Positions 6,292 to 12,464 of a stretch of DNA of 12,464 nucleotides are shown here, in pieces. Numbering within the stretch: position 1 is the stretch's first letter; each line of letters begins with the position of its first letter. Made by a program: the position numbers and the translations under genes. The DNA lies in NCBI GenBank assembly GCA_024277605.1, contig JAJRUU010000120.1, forward strand, positions 1 to 12,464, written 5' to 3'. This DNA comes from a bacterium (lineage in GTDB: Bacteria > SZUA-182 > SZUA-191 > JAJRXT01). The notes beneath the pieces are model-generated. The model was given only the letters and a program-made list of their open reading frames with translations, was not told the DNA's origin and did not search any database.

Positions 6292-6822
6292 TTATAATCC
6301 AATCCCCAGACCGAAGCCGATACTCGGTTGAGTTTTTGCGGGCGCCTCTTTAATCAGTTCCACCTCTTTGGCTGAGATTAGCGGGTAATTATATTCTATT
6401 TCTCCCAATGGTTTTTTACTGCTGCCGGAAATTTTCCCGACGACAACGATATCGCGTTTTGGGGCATAAATAGCGGGATCCAGATACTGGGGGTATCTAA
6501 CCAGAAAGCGCCCCTCCGATTGATCGGTTTTCTGCGGGATTTTTCTACTATCCAGCGGTTTTTGTAATACTTCGATTTGGGTACCTATTTCCATGTTGAG
6601 CGTATTTATAATAGTTCCCCCCCAATATATCATTTTTCCCTTATGGCTTTCAGGATCATTAAGAACCTGGGAAAAGGTTATCTCTTCATCCAACTGCTCT
6701 TTAAAATCATGGTAAATATTAGGCCCGGCACAATTTAAAAAGCATGCACATACAACAAAAATACTGCTGTAATGAGCATATTTTCGGATAAGGGAACCTG
6801 TCCCCTTTTTCAGGGCGCCCAT
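6292..6822 (-). CDS. Slp-family outer-membrane lipoprotein
   Basis: The chosen ATG at 6822 has AGAGGAGA about six bases upstream and gives 176 residues; the open frame continues upstream to 6909 only by overlapping lpoB, without a ribosome site. Family signs are 'FSQVLNDPESHKGKMIYWGG', 'TIINTLN', 'IEVLQKPLDS', 'GRFLVRYPQYLDPAIY' and 'RDIVVVGKISGS', which follow the Slp pattern for a surface lipoprotein (starvation-induced in Escherichia coli, function poorly known). The lipobox is unclear: VCAC at C27 is the best candidate, while FLNC at C31 has an unusual Asn at -1. The C-terminus is glycine-rich ('SIGFGLGIGL'). The charged start of the signal peptide ('KKGTGSLI') is encoded by a dispersed palindrome at 6791-6810. 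It is the last gene of the lipoprotein cluster, 25 bp after the LpoB-like gene. Confidence 0.85.
   Translation of the reverse strand: MGALKKGTGSLIRKYAHYSSIFVVCACFLNCAGPNIYHDFKEQLDEEITFSQVLNDPESHKGKMIYWGGTIINTLNMEIGTQIEVLQKPLDSRKIPQKTDQSEGRFLVRYPQYLDPAIYAPKRDIVVVGKISGSSKKPLGEIEYNYPLISAKEVELIKEAPAKTQPSIGFGLGIGL
6791..6810 (-). repeat. Dispersed palindrome within the start of the Slp-family gene
   Basis: AGGGAACCTGTCCCCTTTTT (its complement reads AAAAAGGGGACAGGTTCCCT) is an imperfect palindrome related to those at 3652, 9348 and 11264. It is in frame and supplies residues 5-11 of the signal peptide region. Confidence 0.6.
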
Positions 6823-6847
6823 AAGTTTCTCCTCTCTTTTTAGTCCA

Positions 6848-7453
6848 CTACCAACCGATGAACGGTTCAGCCACCTTGCGGGCAAATTCCTGTTCTTCCG
6901 ACCACTCAATAATATTGGAATTCAAATCGGTCAATTCCAGCGTAATTTTATAATACTTAACCCGCTCAGCTTTAAGTCGTATTCCCTTACCCTCTTCCGC
7001 TGTGAGAGAGGTGATGGAGCCGGTTATCATATATTCCGCTCCGACCTGCTTGCCTAATTTGGTTCTGGTCCCAGGGTTGACCATGCCTCCCTGCTGATAG
7101 CTGATCTCTTTTTTAATCTTGTCCCGGGCATCTTTATTTATAAAGCGCATTTTCCCCGAACGAGTCAGACCTGTCTGGATTTTTTCGATGAGGGCTTGGG
7201 TATCAAGATGTTCATCAGTCCTATTAGTAATACCATAGGCGATGACCACCGGTCGGTCCTCGCGTTGGGAAACCGGTGGATTGGTGAGCAGGGAAGAGAT
7301 CATTTTTTCGGTAGCCGTTTTAAGATCGCTATACCCAAATTTCTCACTCATATACATCGGCTTGTCTACATCCAATACAGTAGTGGTGGTAGCACAAGCA
7401 CAAACAGTAAAGGCCAAACTCAACACCAATAGTTTACTCAGTTTCTGAATCAT
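6848..7453 (-). CDS. lpoB: LpoB-like penicillin-binding protein activator lipoprotein
   Basis: The 201-aa protein has a lipoprotein signal 'LLVLSLAFTVCAC' with C20 as the lipidated residue, then a Thr-rich linker, then an LpoB-type domain: 'RPVVIAYGITNRTDEHLDTQ' (68-87), 'LIEKIQTGLTRSGKMRFIN' and 'LGKQVGAEYMITGSITSL'. In Escherichia coli, outer-membrane LpoB reaches through the periplasm to activate the peptidoglycan synthase PBP1B. The linker here is short compared with the E. coli protein, so activity at a distance may differ. The ATG at 7453 has GGGAGGGA about six bases upstream. The neighbours, a YcfL-like and a COG3014-like lipoprotein, are the same partners seen in gammaproteobacteria, which supports the call. 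The stop is TAG. The symbol is by similarity only, since no PBP gene is present here. Confidence 0.85.
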   Translation of the reverse strand: MIQKLSKLLVLSLAFTVCACATTTTVLDVDKPMYMSEKFGYSDLKTATEKMISSLLTNPPVSQREDRPVVIAYGITNRTDEHLDTQALIEKIQTGLTRSGKMRFINKDARDKIKKEISYQQGGMVNPGTRTKLGKQVGAEYMITGSITSLTAEEGKGIRLKAERVKYYKITLELTDLNSNIIEWSEEQEFARKVAEPFIGW

Positions 7454-7518
7454 TAACTATCCCTCCCGTCGCCATCAGATTAAGCATCAAACACAAGCTA
7501 TTAACTTATGCTGCTACT

Positions 7519-7929
7519 TTAGTAGTTACCCTCCAGTTTTCCCTCGCGCGTGAGTACCTCCAGCTTAACCGCATCCTTGCGCGGCGCCACCAGTTTTATG
7601 GCCTTGGTCTCCTTACCGTTTATGATTATATGCCGCCATAACTCTTTGGTATCATCCACCTCAAAGCCTTTAGCATCATACCACTTGCCCTTTAGTTCCA
7701 GCGCCGACGACTTACTCGACTGGTTTGTCAGCTGTATCTGGGCCTCTATAAGATTACCCGTTTTGCGGTAGATTATATCCTCTACCTTAATCATACCGGC
7801 GAATTGAGAGCTGAAGGGGGTGATCTTTTTCTCGCCGGTTCCGGTGTCCAGAGTAGCCACCGTTCCAGCCGTAGAGCCACAACCCCAAAGCAACAATAAA
7901 GTTAATATTATCAAATAGTGCCGTAACAT
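7519..7929 (-). CDS. ycfL: YcfL-like (DUF1425-type) lipoprotein
   Basis: The 136-aa protein begins with a lipoprotein signal 'MLRHYLIILTLLLLWGC', with C17 as the lipidated residue, followed by a small beta-rich domain. Hallmarks are 'LIEAQIQLTNQSSKSSALEL' and 'KGKWYDAKGFEVDD', a pattern I know from YcfL, the gene next to lpoB (ycfM) in Escherichia coli. Its role is unknown but its place beside lpoB is conserved. The start ATG 7929 is set by a run of nine G seven bases upstream, the only possible ribosome site. This homopolymer is prone to slippage, so expression could vary. About 20 bp upstream of it is TTTCCTATACAGT, with a TATACA that may be a -10 box. Confidence 0.8.
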   Translation of the reverse strand: MLRHYLIILTLLLLWGCGSTAGTVATLDTGTGEKKITPFSSQFAGMIKVEDIIYRKTGNLIEAQIQLTNQSSKSSALELKGKWYDAKGFEVDDTKELWRHIIINGKETKAIKLVAPRKDAVKLEVLTREGKLEGNY

Positions 7930-7936
7930 ATATTTA

Positions 7937-7945
7937 CCCCCCCCC
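7937..7945 (-). promoter_or_regulatory. Poly-G ribosome-binding tract of the ycfL-like gene
   Basis: Nine G in the transcript end seven bases before the ATG at 7929. No other Shine-Dalgarno candidate is present. A length change would alter the strength or spacing of the site. Confidence 0.65.
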
Positions 7946-7949
7946 TTTT

Positions 7950-7962
7950 ACTGTATAGGAAA
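7950..7962. repeat. 13-bp repeat ACTGTATAGGAAA, copy 2
   Basis: This second exact copy lies directly before the poly-G ribosome tract of the ycfL-like gene. On the minus strand TATACA is about 25 bases ahead of the start codon, so it could serve as a -10 box for a short-leader transcript. Confidence 0.5.
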
Positions 7963-7976
7963 TTATTATAATTAAT

Positions 7977-7990
7977 CCAGGCTTGCCTGG
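7977..7990. other. Hairpin after the TPR lipoprotein gene
   Basis: CCAGGC and GCCTGG pair around two bases, only two bases past the stop of the TPR lipoprotein gene. A second stem, TCTACCG/CGGTAGA, lies within its last codons. Neither has a good T-tract on the minus strand, so they may slow or protect the transcript rather than end it; on the + strand the first is followed by TTTTA. Confidence 0.4.
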
Positions 7991-7992
7991 TT

Positions 7993-9300
7993 TTATTCTA
8001 CCGCCCGGTAGATTATAAAGTGTTTACTCCCCTTTTTTATGTTTATCTTATCAAAATTTACCGATTTTACCAAGCTATTATGCCGGTCATATAGCTTTAA
8101 TTTTACTGCATGTGTTCCCGGTGTTAAGGGCATGCGGGCTAATTGAATATTCTGCGGCAGGCTGAGCCAGCTCCTGGTGTCGGCTTCGTTGGTGGCATAG
8201 AAAAACATCAGCGCCAGATTTTCCGCTACCGGTATTTTGGTCTGTTTGCCGATCTGACGGGCAAGAACGGCCTTACCCGCAGTAACTATCCCCTGCTTTG
8301 CCGATATTCGCAGCATCTTCTCTTTGAGTTGACGGATAGCGGTCGCCTCAATATCATTTAAAATATAGGTACGGTCGTAATACTTACCATCTACATAAAC
8401 CTCAGCATACGAAATTCGGCTGGGTCGTTTATGATAAGCCGGAATGGCCACTACCCTAGTCTCCTGATGCTTTTTCGGAGAAAAACCGCACTCAAAAAAA
8501 GCTATTAATTCGCCATATTCCCCTTCCGATAAGTCAGGATAGCTGCCCTTACCAAATGTAGCCCGCCAGTTCTGCACGGAGGTCTCAATGCCGGCCATGC
8601 TAGAGGTACGCTGTAGATCCATTCCCAAAAGAGGGAATCCCGGGAGCAATTGATATACTTTATTGTAGTCTATATAAGCCTCATCCGGCTGACCGTTCAT
8701 CTCATATAATATACCAGATAGATACATTGAGAAAGGATTTAATTTGTAGTCACATTTACAGGACTGCCCGTATTTTTGTAACTTCTGGTTGACCTTCTTG
8801 GCCTCAACCATAGCATTTTCCAAATCACCCAGCATGAGGTAGTCTATGGCAAGGTAGGTATTGATCAACACCTTTTCAAAATCTGCACCCTTATATTTTA
8901 AAACGTAATCGGTAGCCAACAGGCTGACAGTTTGCCTGCTTACACTTAAGATATCTATCTTTTCGGCAAGCCTATCCGCTTTCAGAAAATAATTGATGCT
9001 CTTTTGATATTGACCGGCATAGTGGTATGAAATGCCCGTATCCAGCAATGCCAGCAGCTGGTTATTACCTGCCCGATCGATGTACTTTTCATATTCTGCG
9101 GCAGCATAAGAAAAATCCCCCCGATCAAAATGGCTGCGAGCTGTTTTGGTTAGCGAATGGTAACCCGCGCAGGCCGTCATATTAAGGAGCAGAACAGCTA
9201 AAGCAAGTATACGGTATTTTGCTTGAAACATGGCAGTAAGCCGCTGTGTTTTAAACGAATTCATATAAGTTTCAGGGTGATTATTTATAGATTTCCCCAT
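7993..9300 (-). CDS. TPR-containing lipoprotein (COG3014-like)
   Basis: The 435-aa product has a lipoprotein signal ending 'LLLNMTAC' (C44). The N-terminal half carries tetratricopeptide-like helix pairs, for example 'RGDFSYAAAEYEKYIDRAGN' and 'AGQYQKSINYFLKADRLAEK', and later 'QPDEAYIDYNKVYQLLPGFP'. The C-terminal half is a beta-rich domain with 'TRVVAIPAYHKRPSRISYAE' and 'LYDRHNSLVKSVNF'. Proteins of this layout (COG3014) are known beside ycfL and lpoB, so a shared envelope role is inferred. The start is uncertain. ATG 9300 is the longest, while ATG 9264 and ATG 9231 would give shorter signal peptides, 9231 ('MFQAKYRILALAVLLLNMTA') the most usual in length; none has a good ribosome site. 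It is the first gene of the lipoprotein cluster and is divergent from the HD-GYP gene. Confidence 0.8.
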   Translation of the reverse strand: MGKSINNHPETYMNSFKTQRLTAMFQAKYRILALAVLLLNMTACAGYHSLTKTARSHFDRGDFSYAAAEYEKYIDRAGNNQLLALLDTGISYHYAGQYQKSINYFLKADRLAEKIDILSVSRQTVSLLATDYVLKYKGADFEKVLINTYLAIDYLMLGDLENAMVEAKKVNQKLQKYGQSCKCDYKLNPFSMYLSGILYEMNGQPDEAYIDYNKVYQLLPGFPLLGMDLQRTSSMAGIETSVQNWRATFGKGSYPDLSEGEYGELIAFFECGFSPKKHQETRVVAIPAYHKRPSRISYAEVYVDGKYYDRTYILNDIEATAIRQLKEKMLRISAKQGIVTAGKAVLARQIGKQTKIPVAENLALMFFYATNEADTRSWLSLPQNIQLARMPLTPGTHAVKLKLYDRHNSLVKSVNFDKINIKKGSKHFIIYRAVE

Positions 9301-9347
9301 ATAGCAATTAGCTTGCTCACTTTAATTATTACGTATACGCTCTTTTA

Positions 9348-9361
9348 GGGGAATGTTCCCC
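9348..9361. repeat. Dispersed palindrome GGGGAATGTTCCCC
   Basis: GGGGAA and TTCCCC form a six-pair stem around TG. It is flanked by TTTTA and GAAAA. It belongs to the same loose family as 3652-3663, 6791-6810 and 11264-11284. It lies about 48 bp upstream of the TPR lipoprotein start and would be in its leader or promoter. Confidence 0.6.
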
Positions 9362-9514
9362 GAAAACTACCCGAACAGATTACCTCTTTTCATGCATTTT
9401 AGCCAAAATTTAAACTTTTAATTAAATATATTACAGAGAAACACATATAACAATACCAGTAAACGCAACAAAAATTATACTTTAAGCAAAGAGTAAGCAG
9501 AAACTGCTGTCTGG

Positions 9515-9531
9515 CTGGCCCGAAAGTTGCA
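9515..9531 (+). promoter_or_regulatory. Near-consensus sigma-54 promoter for the HD-GYP gene
   Basis: CTGGCCCGAAAGTTGCA matches the -24/-12 consensus (YTGGCACGrNNNTTGCW) at all defined positions except one (C for A). The GG and GC dinucleotides have the right 10-bp gap. The start would be near 9542, leaving a leader of about 95 bases. The inverted repeat AGCAG/CTGCT at 9496-9508 lies just upstream but is closer than usual for an activator site. It depends on an RpoN and an AAA+ activator encoded elsewhere. Confidence 0.7.
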
Positions 9532-9636
9532 CAAACATAACAGCGTAAATATTTTTTGTACTGGCTTACTAATTATAATCATTATACACAAGCTGATTTA
9601 TATAACTCAAGTTTATTTAGCTTAAGGATGTGAAAA

Positions 9637-10641
9637 ATGGCGCTGGTTAGAAATAGTTCCCTCATCATGCAAAATGTGTCCATTATAGATAAATCCGCAA
9701 TAGATAGCTTCAAGAAATATTTCTATATTCATTTTGAAAAAATAGTTGTGGGTGTACTCATATTCCTGACAGTATTAACTCATTTCCTGATAATAAACAA
9801 ACTGATGTTTCTGGATATTTATTTTTTGCCTACCCTGGTAGCCGGATATATATCGGGACGAAGAACCGGTATTTCGGTGGCCATCTTTTCGGTAGCGCTG
9901 GTTACCTATTTCGTGGTGATGTCCCCTGCCACCTACCTTGAAGGCACTAATTTGACAAGTCTGGTCTGTGACTTGAGCCTGTGGGGTTGTTTTCTGATTT
10001 TAACCAGTGTGGTGGTCGGTGGTCTATATGACAAGAACAAGAGACAAAACATAGAGCTTAAAAGTACCTATGAGGGTGTTTTGGAAATCCTGTCCAAGTT
10101 TATCGATGCTGCTGATAAGTACACCAATGGACATTCACACCGTGTCGCCGAAATGGCTACTGAAATGGCGATAGGGATGCGGTTTCCTGAAAGGCAAACT
10201 GAAACCCTTAGGGTAGCCGCCCTGCTGCACGATATCGGCAAAGTGGATGTCAGTACCGATGTTATTTTAAAAGCAGCCAAACTCTCTGAAGATGATATAA
10301 CCGAATTACAAACCCACGTGGAAAAAAGCGGGGCGATTTTAAAGCCGTTCCAACGCTTATTCAAAGATGCGGTAGGCATTATACTGGCGCATCATAAATA
10401 TTATGACAACAGCGGTTATGGCGAGCAAGCGAAAAACCTGGACGAATATGCTTTAGCTAGTTTGGGAATTCTGGTTATTGCCGATGCCTATGATGCCATG
10501 GTTTCAGACCGGCCCTATCGCAAGGGAAAGACCCCGCGCGAGGCGGTAACTGAAATAAAAACCCTGGCTGGCAAGCAATTTGATCCTGTATTGGTGGGTG
10601 GTTTTTTAGAAGTTATGAAGGATAAGCTTGAGCGAAGCTAA
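9637..10641 (+). CDS. Membrane-anchored HD-GYP domain protein, probable c-di-GMP phosphodiesterase
   Basis: The 334-aa product has about four hydrophobic segments (roughly 36-53, 57-72, 78-97 and 108-130) and then a cytoplasmic HD-GYP domain (about 150-334). Visible metal and fold motifs are 'NGHSHRV' (H166, H168), 'LLHDIGK' (H198-D199, K202), 'THVEKSG' (H227), 'AHHKYYDNSGYG' (H252-H253) and 'IADAYDAM' (D283). The last triad is GYG instead of GYP and the preceding HHExxDGxG motif is altered (K-Y-Y-D-N), so the activity or partner contacts may differ from classic HD-GYP enzymes that turn c-di-GMP into GMP. There is no receiver or other sensor domain; the membrane part may sense. ATG 9637 has AAGGA about eight bases upstream. 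Expression is probably sigma-54 dependent. The gene is convergent with the glycosyltransferase gene, only 15 bp apart. Confidence 0.9.
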   Translation: MALVRNSSLIMQNVSIIDKSAIDSFKKYFYIHFEKIVVGVLIFLTVLTHFLIINKLMFLDIYFLPTLVAGYISGRRTGISVAIFSVALVTYFVVMSPATYLEGTNLTSLVCDLSLWGCFLILTSVVVGGLYDKNKRQNIELKSTYEGVLEILSKFIDAADKYTNGHSHRVAEMATEMAIGMRFPERQTETLRVAALLHDIGKVDVSTDVILKAAKLSEDDITELQTHVEKSGAILKPFQRLFKDAVGIILAHHKYYDNSGYGEQAKNLDEYALASLGILVIADAYDAMVSDRPYRKGKTPREAVTEIKTLAGKQFDPVLVGGFLEVMKDKLERS

Positions 10642-10656
10642 CACAACGTGTGGCTG

Positions 10657-11721
10657 TCATACCTCAGCTAAAATCCCCTCCCAAACCTTTAAAGCATTTT
10701 CCAAAGAGTATTCCGCTTTATAATCCTGTCTGATTTTTAGAGCATTTTGGGCCAGCCGACTATAAAGTTGCGCATCGGTTAATAGCCTGGTAATCGCCCG
10801 GGCAAAAGCCTCCGGCGTAAATGTACTTACCAGTAGGGCGTTAACCCCATCTTTGGCCACCGTACTAATATCCCCCACATTGGGCACCACCACCGGCAAG
10901 CCACAACTTAACGCCTCGATCATGGCCATCGGCAGGCCTTCGTTGCGGGAGGTCATTACAAATACTTGGGAGGTGTTAAGATAATCCTGTATGTTTTCTT
11001 TAGTTCCCAGGAAATCTACGTTTTCGGTTAAACCTAATTGCTCAGCCAGACTTTTCAACCTACGTTCTAACTTACCACTGCCAATAACAGCAACCTTTAT
11101 ATGCTTTATGTTCTGCTTAATTAAGACTATCGCACGAAGCAGAATATCCATTCTTTTATCAGGCACCAGCGAGCCTACGCTTATTATTTGATATTTTATC
11201 TCCTTTTTTCTAGCTATAAATTCACCGAAATCAAATACATTCGGTGGTATGAATATTTTTTGAGGGGGGACAGATCCCCTTTTTATTAAATATTCCGCTG
11301 AGTTATTACCTCTAGCTCCTATAAAATCAGCTAGATTTAGCAACCTCAACCATATTTTCCTAAAGTTTGAATTAGCTATATTCCAGAATAGATCGGTTCC
11401 CAGGGTTAAGAGAACAACTTTTTTCTTAAACAGCTTACCCAATAGAGCGGCATAAATCCCATGCGGGGAGAGATAAATCCCGATCAACAAATCTATTTGC
11501 ACTCGACAGCACAGGTAAAACATCATCGCCACTCTATAAATTTCAGCCAGCATGATGATTCGTCTTAATATCTTAGGTGGACAAAAACACTCTATTTTGT
11601 CTCCGGCTATTTCTTCTTTACGCACAATATAGATTTTATCCACCCTGGGGGAGGCAATTAAAGGAGCTAGTTTTGAGTGCAGCTTATAGTTACTTAAACC
11701 GCAGGCGATGAGAATGTTCAT
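10657..11721 (-). CDS. GT4-family glycosyltransferase
   Basis: The 354-aa protein has a two-Rossmann GT-B layout. The N-terminal half ('MNILIACGLSNYKLHSKL', 'GIYLSPHGIYAALLGKLFKK', 'LTLGTDLFW') should bind the acceptor. The C-terminal half holds 'ISVGSLVPDKRMDILLRA', 'VAVIGSGKLERRLKSLAEQL', 'VFVMTSRNEGLPMAMIEALS' and 'CGLPVVVPNVGDISTVAKDG'. The Ex7E pair (E261, E269) and K189/R190 are the usual sugar-nucleotide site. It likely adds a sugar to a lipid or polysaccharide at the inner membrane face; the substrate cannot be read. There is no signal peptide or membrane segment beyond moderately hydrophobic stretches. The ATG at 11721 has only a weak AGG nine bases upstream. Residues near 148-153 are encoded by a dispersed palindrome. 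It lies alone between a convergent HD-GYP gene and a broken nuclease gene, so no sugar pathway is visible. Confidence 0.9.
   Translation of the reverse strand: MNILIACGLSNYKLHSKLAPLIASPRVDKIYIVRKEEIAGDKIECFCPPKILRRIIMLAEIYRVAMMFYLCCRVQIDLLIGIYLSPHGIYAALLGKLFKKKVVLLTLGTDLFWNIANSNFRKIWLRLLNLADFIGARGNNSAEYLIKRGSVPPQKIFIPPNVFDFGEFIARKKEIKYQIISVGSLVPDKRMDILLRAIVLIKQNIKHIKVAVIGSGKLERRLKSLAEQLGLTENVDFLGTKENIQDYLNTSQVFVMTSRNEGLPMAMIEALSCGLPVVVPNVGDISTVAKDGVNALLVSTFTPEAFARAITRLLTDAQLYSRLAQNALKIRQDYKAEYSLENALKVWEGILAEV
11264..11284 (-). repeat. Dispersed palindrome within the glycosyltransferase gene
   Basis: The stretch reads GGGGGACAGATCCCC, then five T. On the gene strand it is AAAAAGGGGATCTGTCCCC, close to the copy at 6791-6810. 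In frame it gives 'KRGSVPP' (about residues 147-153) at a loop before the second Rossmann domain. Confidence 0.55.
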
Positions 11722-11752
11722 TTAGTAATACCTGAATCCATTGTTGATAAAT

Positions 11753-12328
11753 TTAGCTGTTTTTTATTAAGTTGGCAATTCGGGTCAACCATGATTTTAC
11801 TTCACCTTTTGGATCTATTGAATTAAGAAGAATAGGATTCATTTTTTCTACTGCTTTTGTATTTAACCACTTCTTTACTTGGGATTTTTTCCTATCTTTT
11901 TTTTCTCCAGATAATTCATCCCATGTTTTCTGACTTTCGCTATTATTATGTATTTCCTTAGCAACTTTTAGTGGTACATTATCAAAACCACCAAATGAAA
12001 TATTTACTTCTGGGCAAACAGCTTTAATGGCATCAGGATGAATATAATTTTCCATTTCTCTTTTTTCTGTTAATAAAGCTTGACAACCAGAGCGTCGATT
12101 TATTTCATCAACTGTTTCTTGATATTTAGGTCTTTCAGGTGGCTGTACCTCTCTATCAAAAATGTAAAATTCAGGTCTATTCAATTCTGCTAATCTAGAG
12201 GCCCATAACGCAAGGTTACTACCTCCAAGTGGGAAAAATATTATTTCACCATTATCTTCAAGTTTTTTTAGATCAGGAACATCTTCTCCATGACTTATCA
12301 GGACACCTGCAAGATTAGTTAAAAAATT
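11753..12328 (-). pseudogene. C-terminal TOPRIM fragment of an OLD-like ATP-dependent nuclease
   Basis: The minus-strand frame is open from 12328 down to a stop at 11753, about 191 residues, with no ATG or GTG start; a TTG at 12184 is the only usual start and would cut off conserved sequence. A stop (12329-12331) lies immediately upstream, in what looks like an IS end. Upstream of TTG 12184 the frame reads 'VLISHGEDVPDLKKLEDNGE' and 'IIFFPLGGSNLALWASRLAE'. It then continues 'FYIFDREVQPPERP', 'CQALLTEKREMENYIHPDAI'. The FDRE acidic pair and the E-x-ENYI motif are typical of the TOPRIM part of AAA-ATPase/OLD nucleases, which act in phage defence or DNA processing. The ATPase part is missing, so the gene is very likely inactive. 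It is AT-richer than its neighbours, which suggests transfer. Confidence 0.7.
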
Positions 12329-12464
12329 TCACTACTGTCCGGTAAAAAAATTTTAATGGTACAAAAACATTAGGTATATCAGGATGATTGACCCCAAAAA
12401 AGACTTTTTCGATTTCAATTTGCTCTGGGATTTATGCCATGATCTATCCACCTTAGAGTGGAAA
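12327..12464 (+). mobile_element. Probable end of an insertion sequence, running off the right edge
   Basis: CACTACTGTCCGGTAAAAAA (12330-12349) followed by a T-run resembles terminal inverted repeats I recall from several transposase families ('ACTGTCCGGTAAAA' type). It lies exactly where the nuclease frame is lost, and a new + strand coding frame begins about 50 bp inside. The second end and any target duplication are outside the window, so the family and size cannot be given. Confidence 0.5.
12384..12464 (+). CDS. N-terminus of a probable transposase (partial)
   Basis: From ATG 12384 the frame is open to the right edge and gives 27 residues, starting 'MIDPKKDFFDFNLLWDL' and continuing 'CHDLSTLEWK'. 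The composition looks like a real protein. TTAGG lies eight bases before the start as a possible ribosome site. The sequence is too short to recognise a family; transposase is inferred only from the IS-like end just upstream. The opposite strand is also open for a stretch here but has no start and stops on both sides. Confidence 0.4.
   Translation, partial: MIDPKKDFFDFNLLWDLCHDLSTLEWK

Larger units (their letters stand above)
9301..9636. other. 336-bp intergenic region between divergent genes
   Basis: This AT-rich region holds no coding sequence that I can support. It contains the palindrome at 9348-9361, a small inverted repeat AGCAG-AAA-CTGCT at 9496-9508, and a sigma-54 promoter at 9515-9531. 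A promoter for the minus-strand TPR lipoprotein gene must lie in the left part but no good sigma-70 match stands out. AAGGA (9624-9628) is the ribosome site of the HD-GYP gene. Confidence 0.6.

Noticed and set aside
6823..6909. Longer N-terminus for the Slp-family protein, beginning at 6909
   Set aside because: It would lie inside the LpoB-like gene and place 29 polar residues ahead of the signal peptide; ATG 6822 has its own strong ribosome site.
12330..12450. Minus-strand open stretch reading 'IPEQIEIEKVFFGVNHPDIP' as an upstream part of the broken nuclease
   Set aside because: It is bounded by stops on both sides, has no start, is out of frame with the nuclease fragment and lies opposite the more convincing + strand frame within the IS-like segment. 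I treat it as a shadow.

Overview
The window looks like chromosomal DNA from a Gram-negative bacterium with at least partly anaerobic metabolism. The evidence is four lipoproteins of outer-envelope type (including LpoB-like, YcfL-like and Slp-like proteins), a ferredoxin-linked 2-oxoacid oxidoreductase, a radical SAM enzyme and a near-consensus sigma-54 promoter. A deltaproteobacterial-like or similar lineage would fit, but nothing here fixes the taxon. Intergenic regions are rich in short palindromic repeats, and some of these have entered coding sequence.

Left part (1-3805). The C-terminal end of a glutamine-amidotransferase-like protein (+ strand) faces a minus-strand operon korA-korB-tpx. 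korA encodes a fused gamma-alpha subunit with an in-frame 18-bp tandem repeat. korB overlaps it by ATGA and is interrupted by a single in-frame TAG at codon 52. tpx follows 17 bp after korB. Upstream of korA lies a compact 127-bp MITE-like element.

Middle part (3806-6291). A small protein with three zinc-knuckle repeats is divergent from a 659-aa radical SAM protein. That protein has an N-terminal B12-binding-like domain and what looks like a C-terminal STAS domain. The 166-bp region between the two genes holds a strong sigma-70 promoter and a 16-bp inverted repeat placed at both presumed promoters.

Lipoprotein cluster (6292-9300, minus strand). A TPR lipoprotein (COG3014-like), a YcfL-like lipoprotein, an LpoB-like lipoprotein and an Slp-family lipoprotein lie in one transcriptional direction. 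This arrangement resembles the known ycfL-lpoB neighbourhood and suggests a role in peptidoglycan synthesis or outer-envelope upkeep.

Right part (9301-12464). A membrane-anchored HD-GYP protein sits behind a near-perfect sigma-54 promoter. It is convergent with a GT4 glycosyltransferase. Next comes the C-terminal (TOPRIM) remnant of an OLD-like ATP-dependent nuclease, apparently cut by an insertion sequence whose end and first coding bases run off the right edge.

No rRNA, tRNA or CRISPR array was seen.
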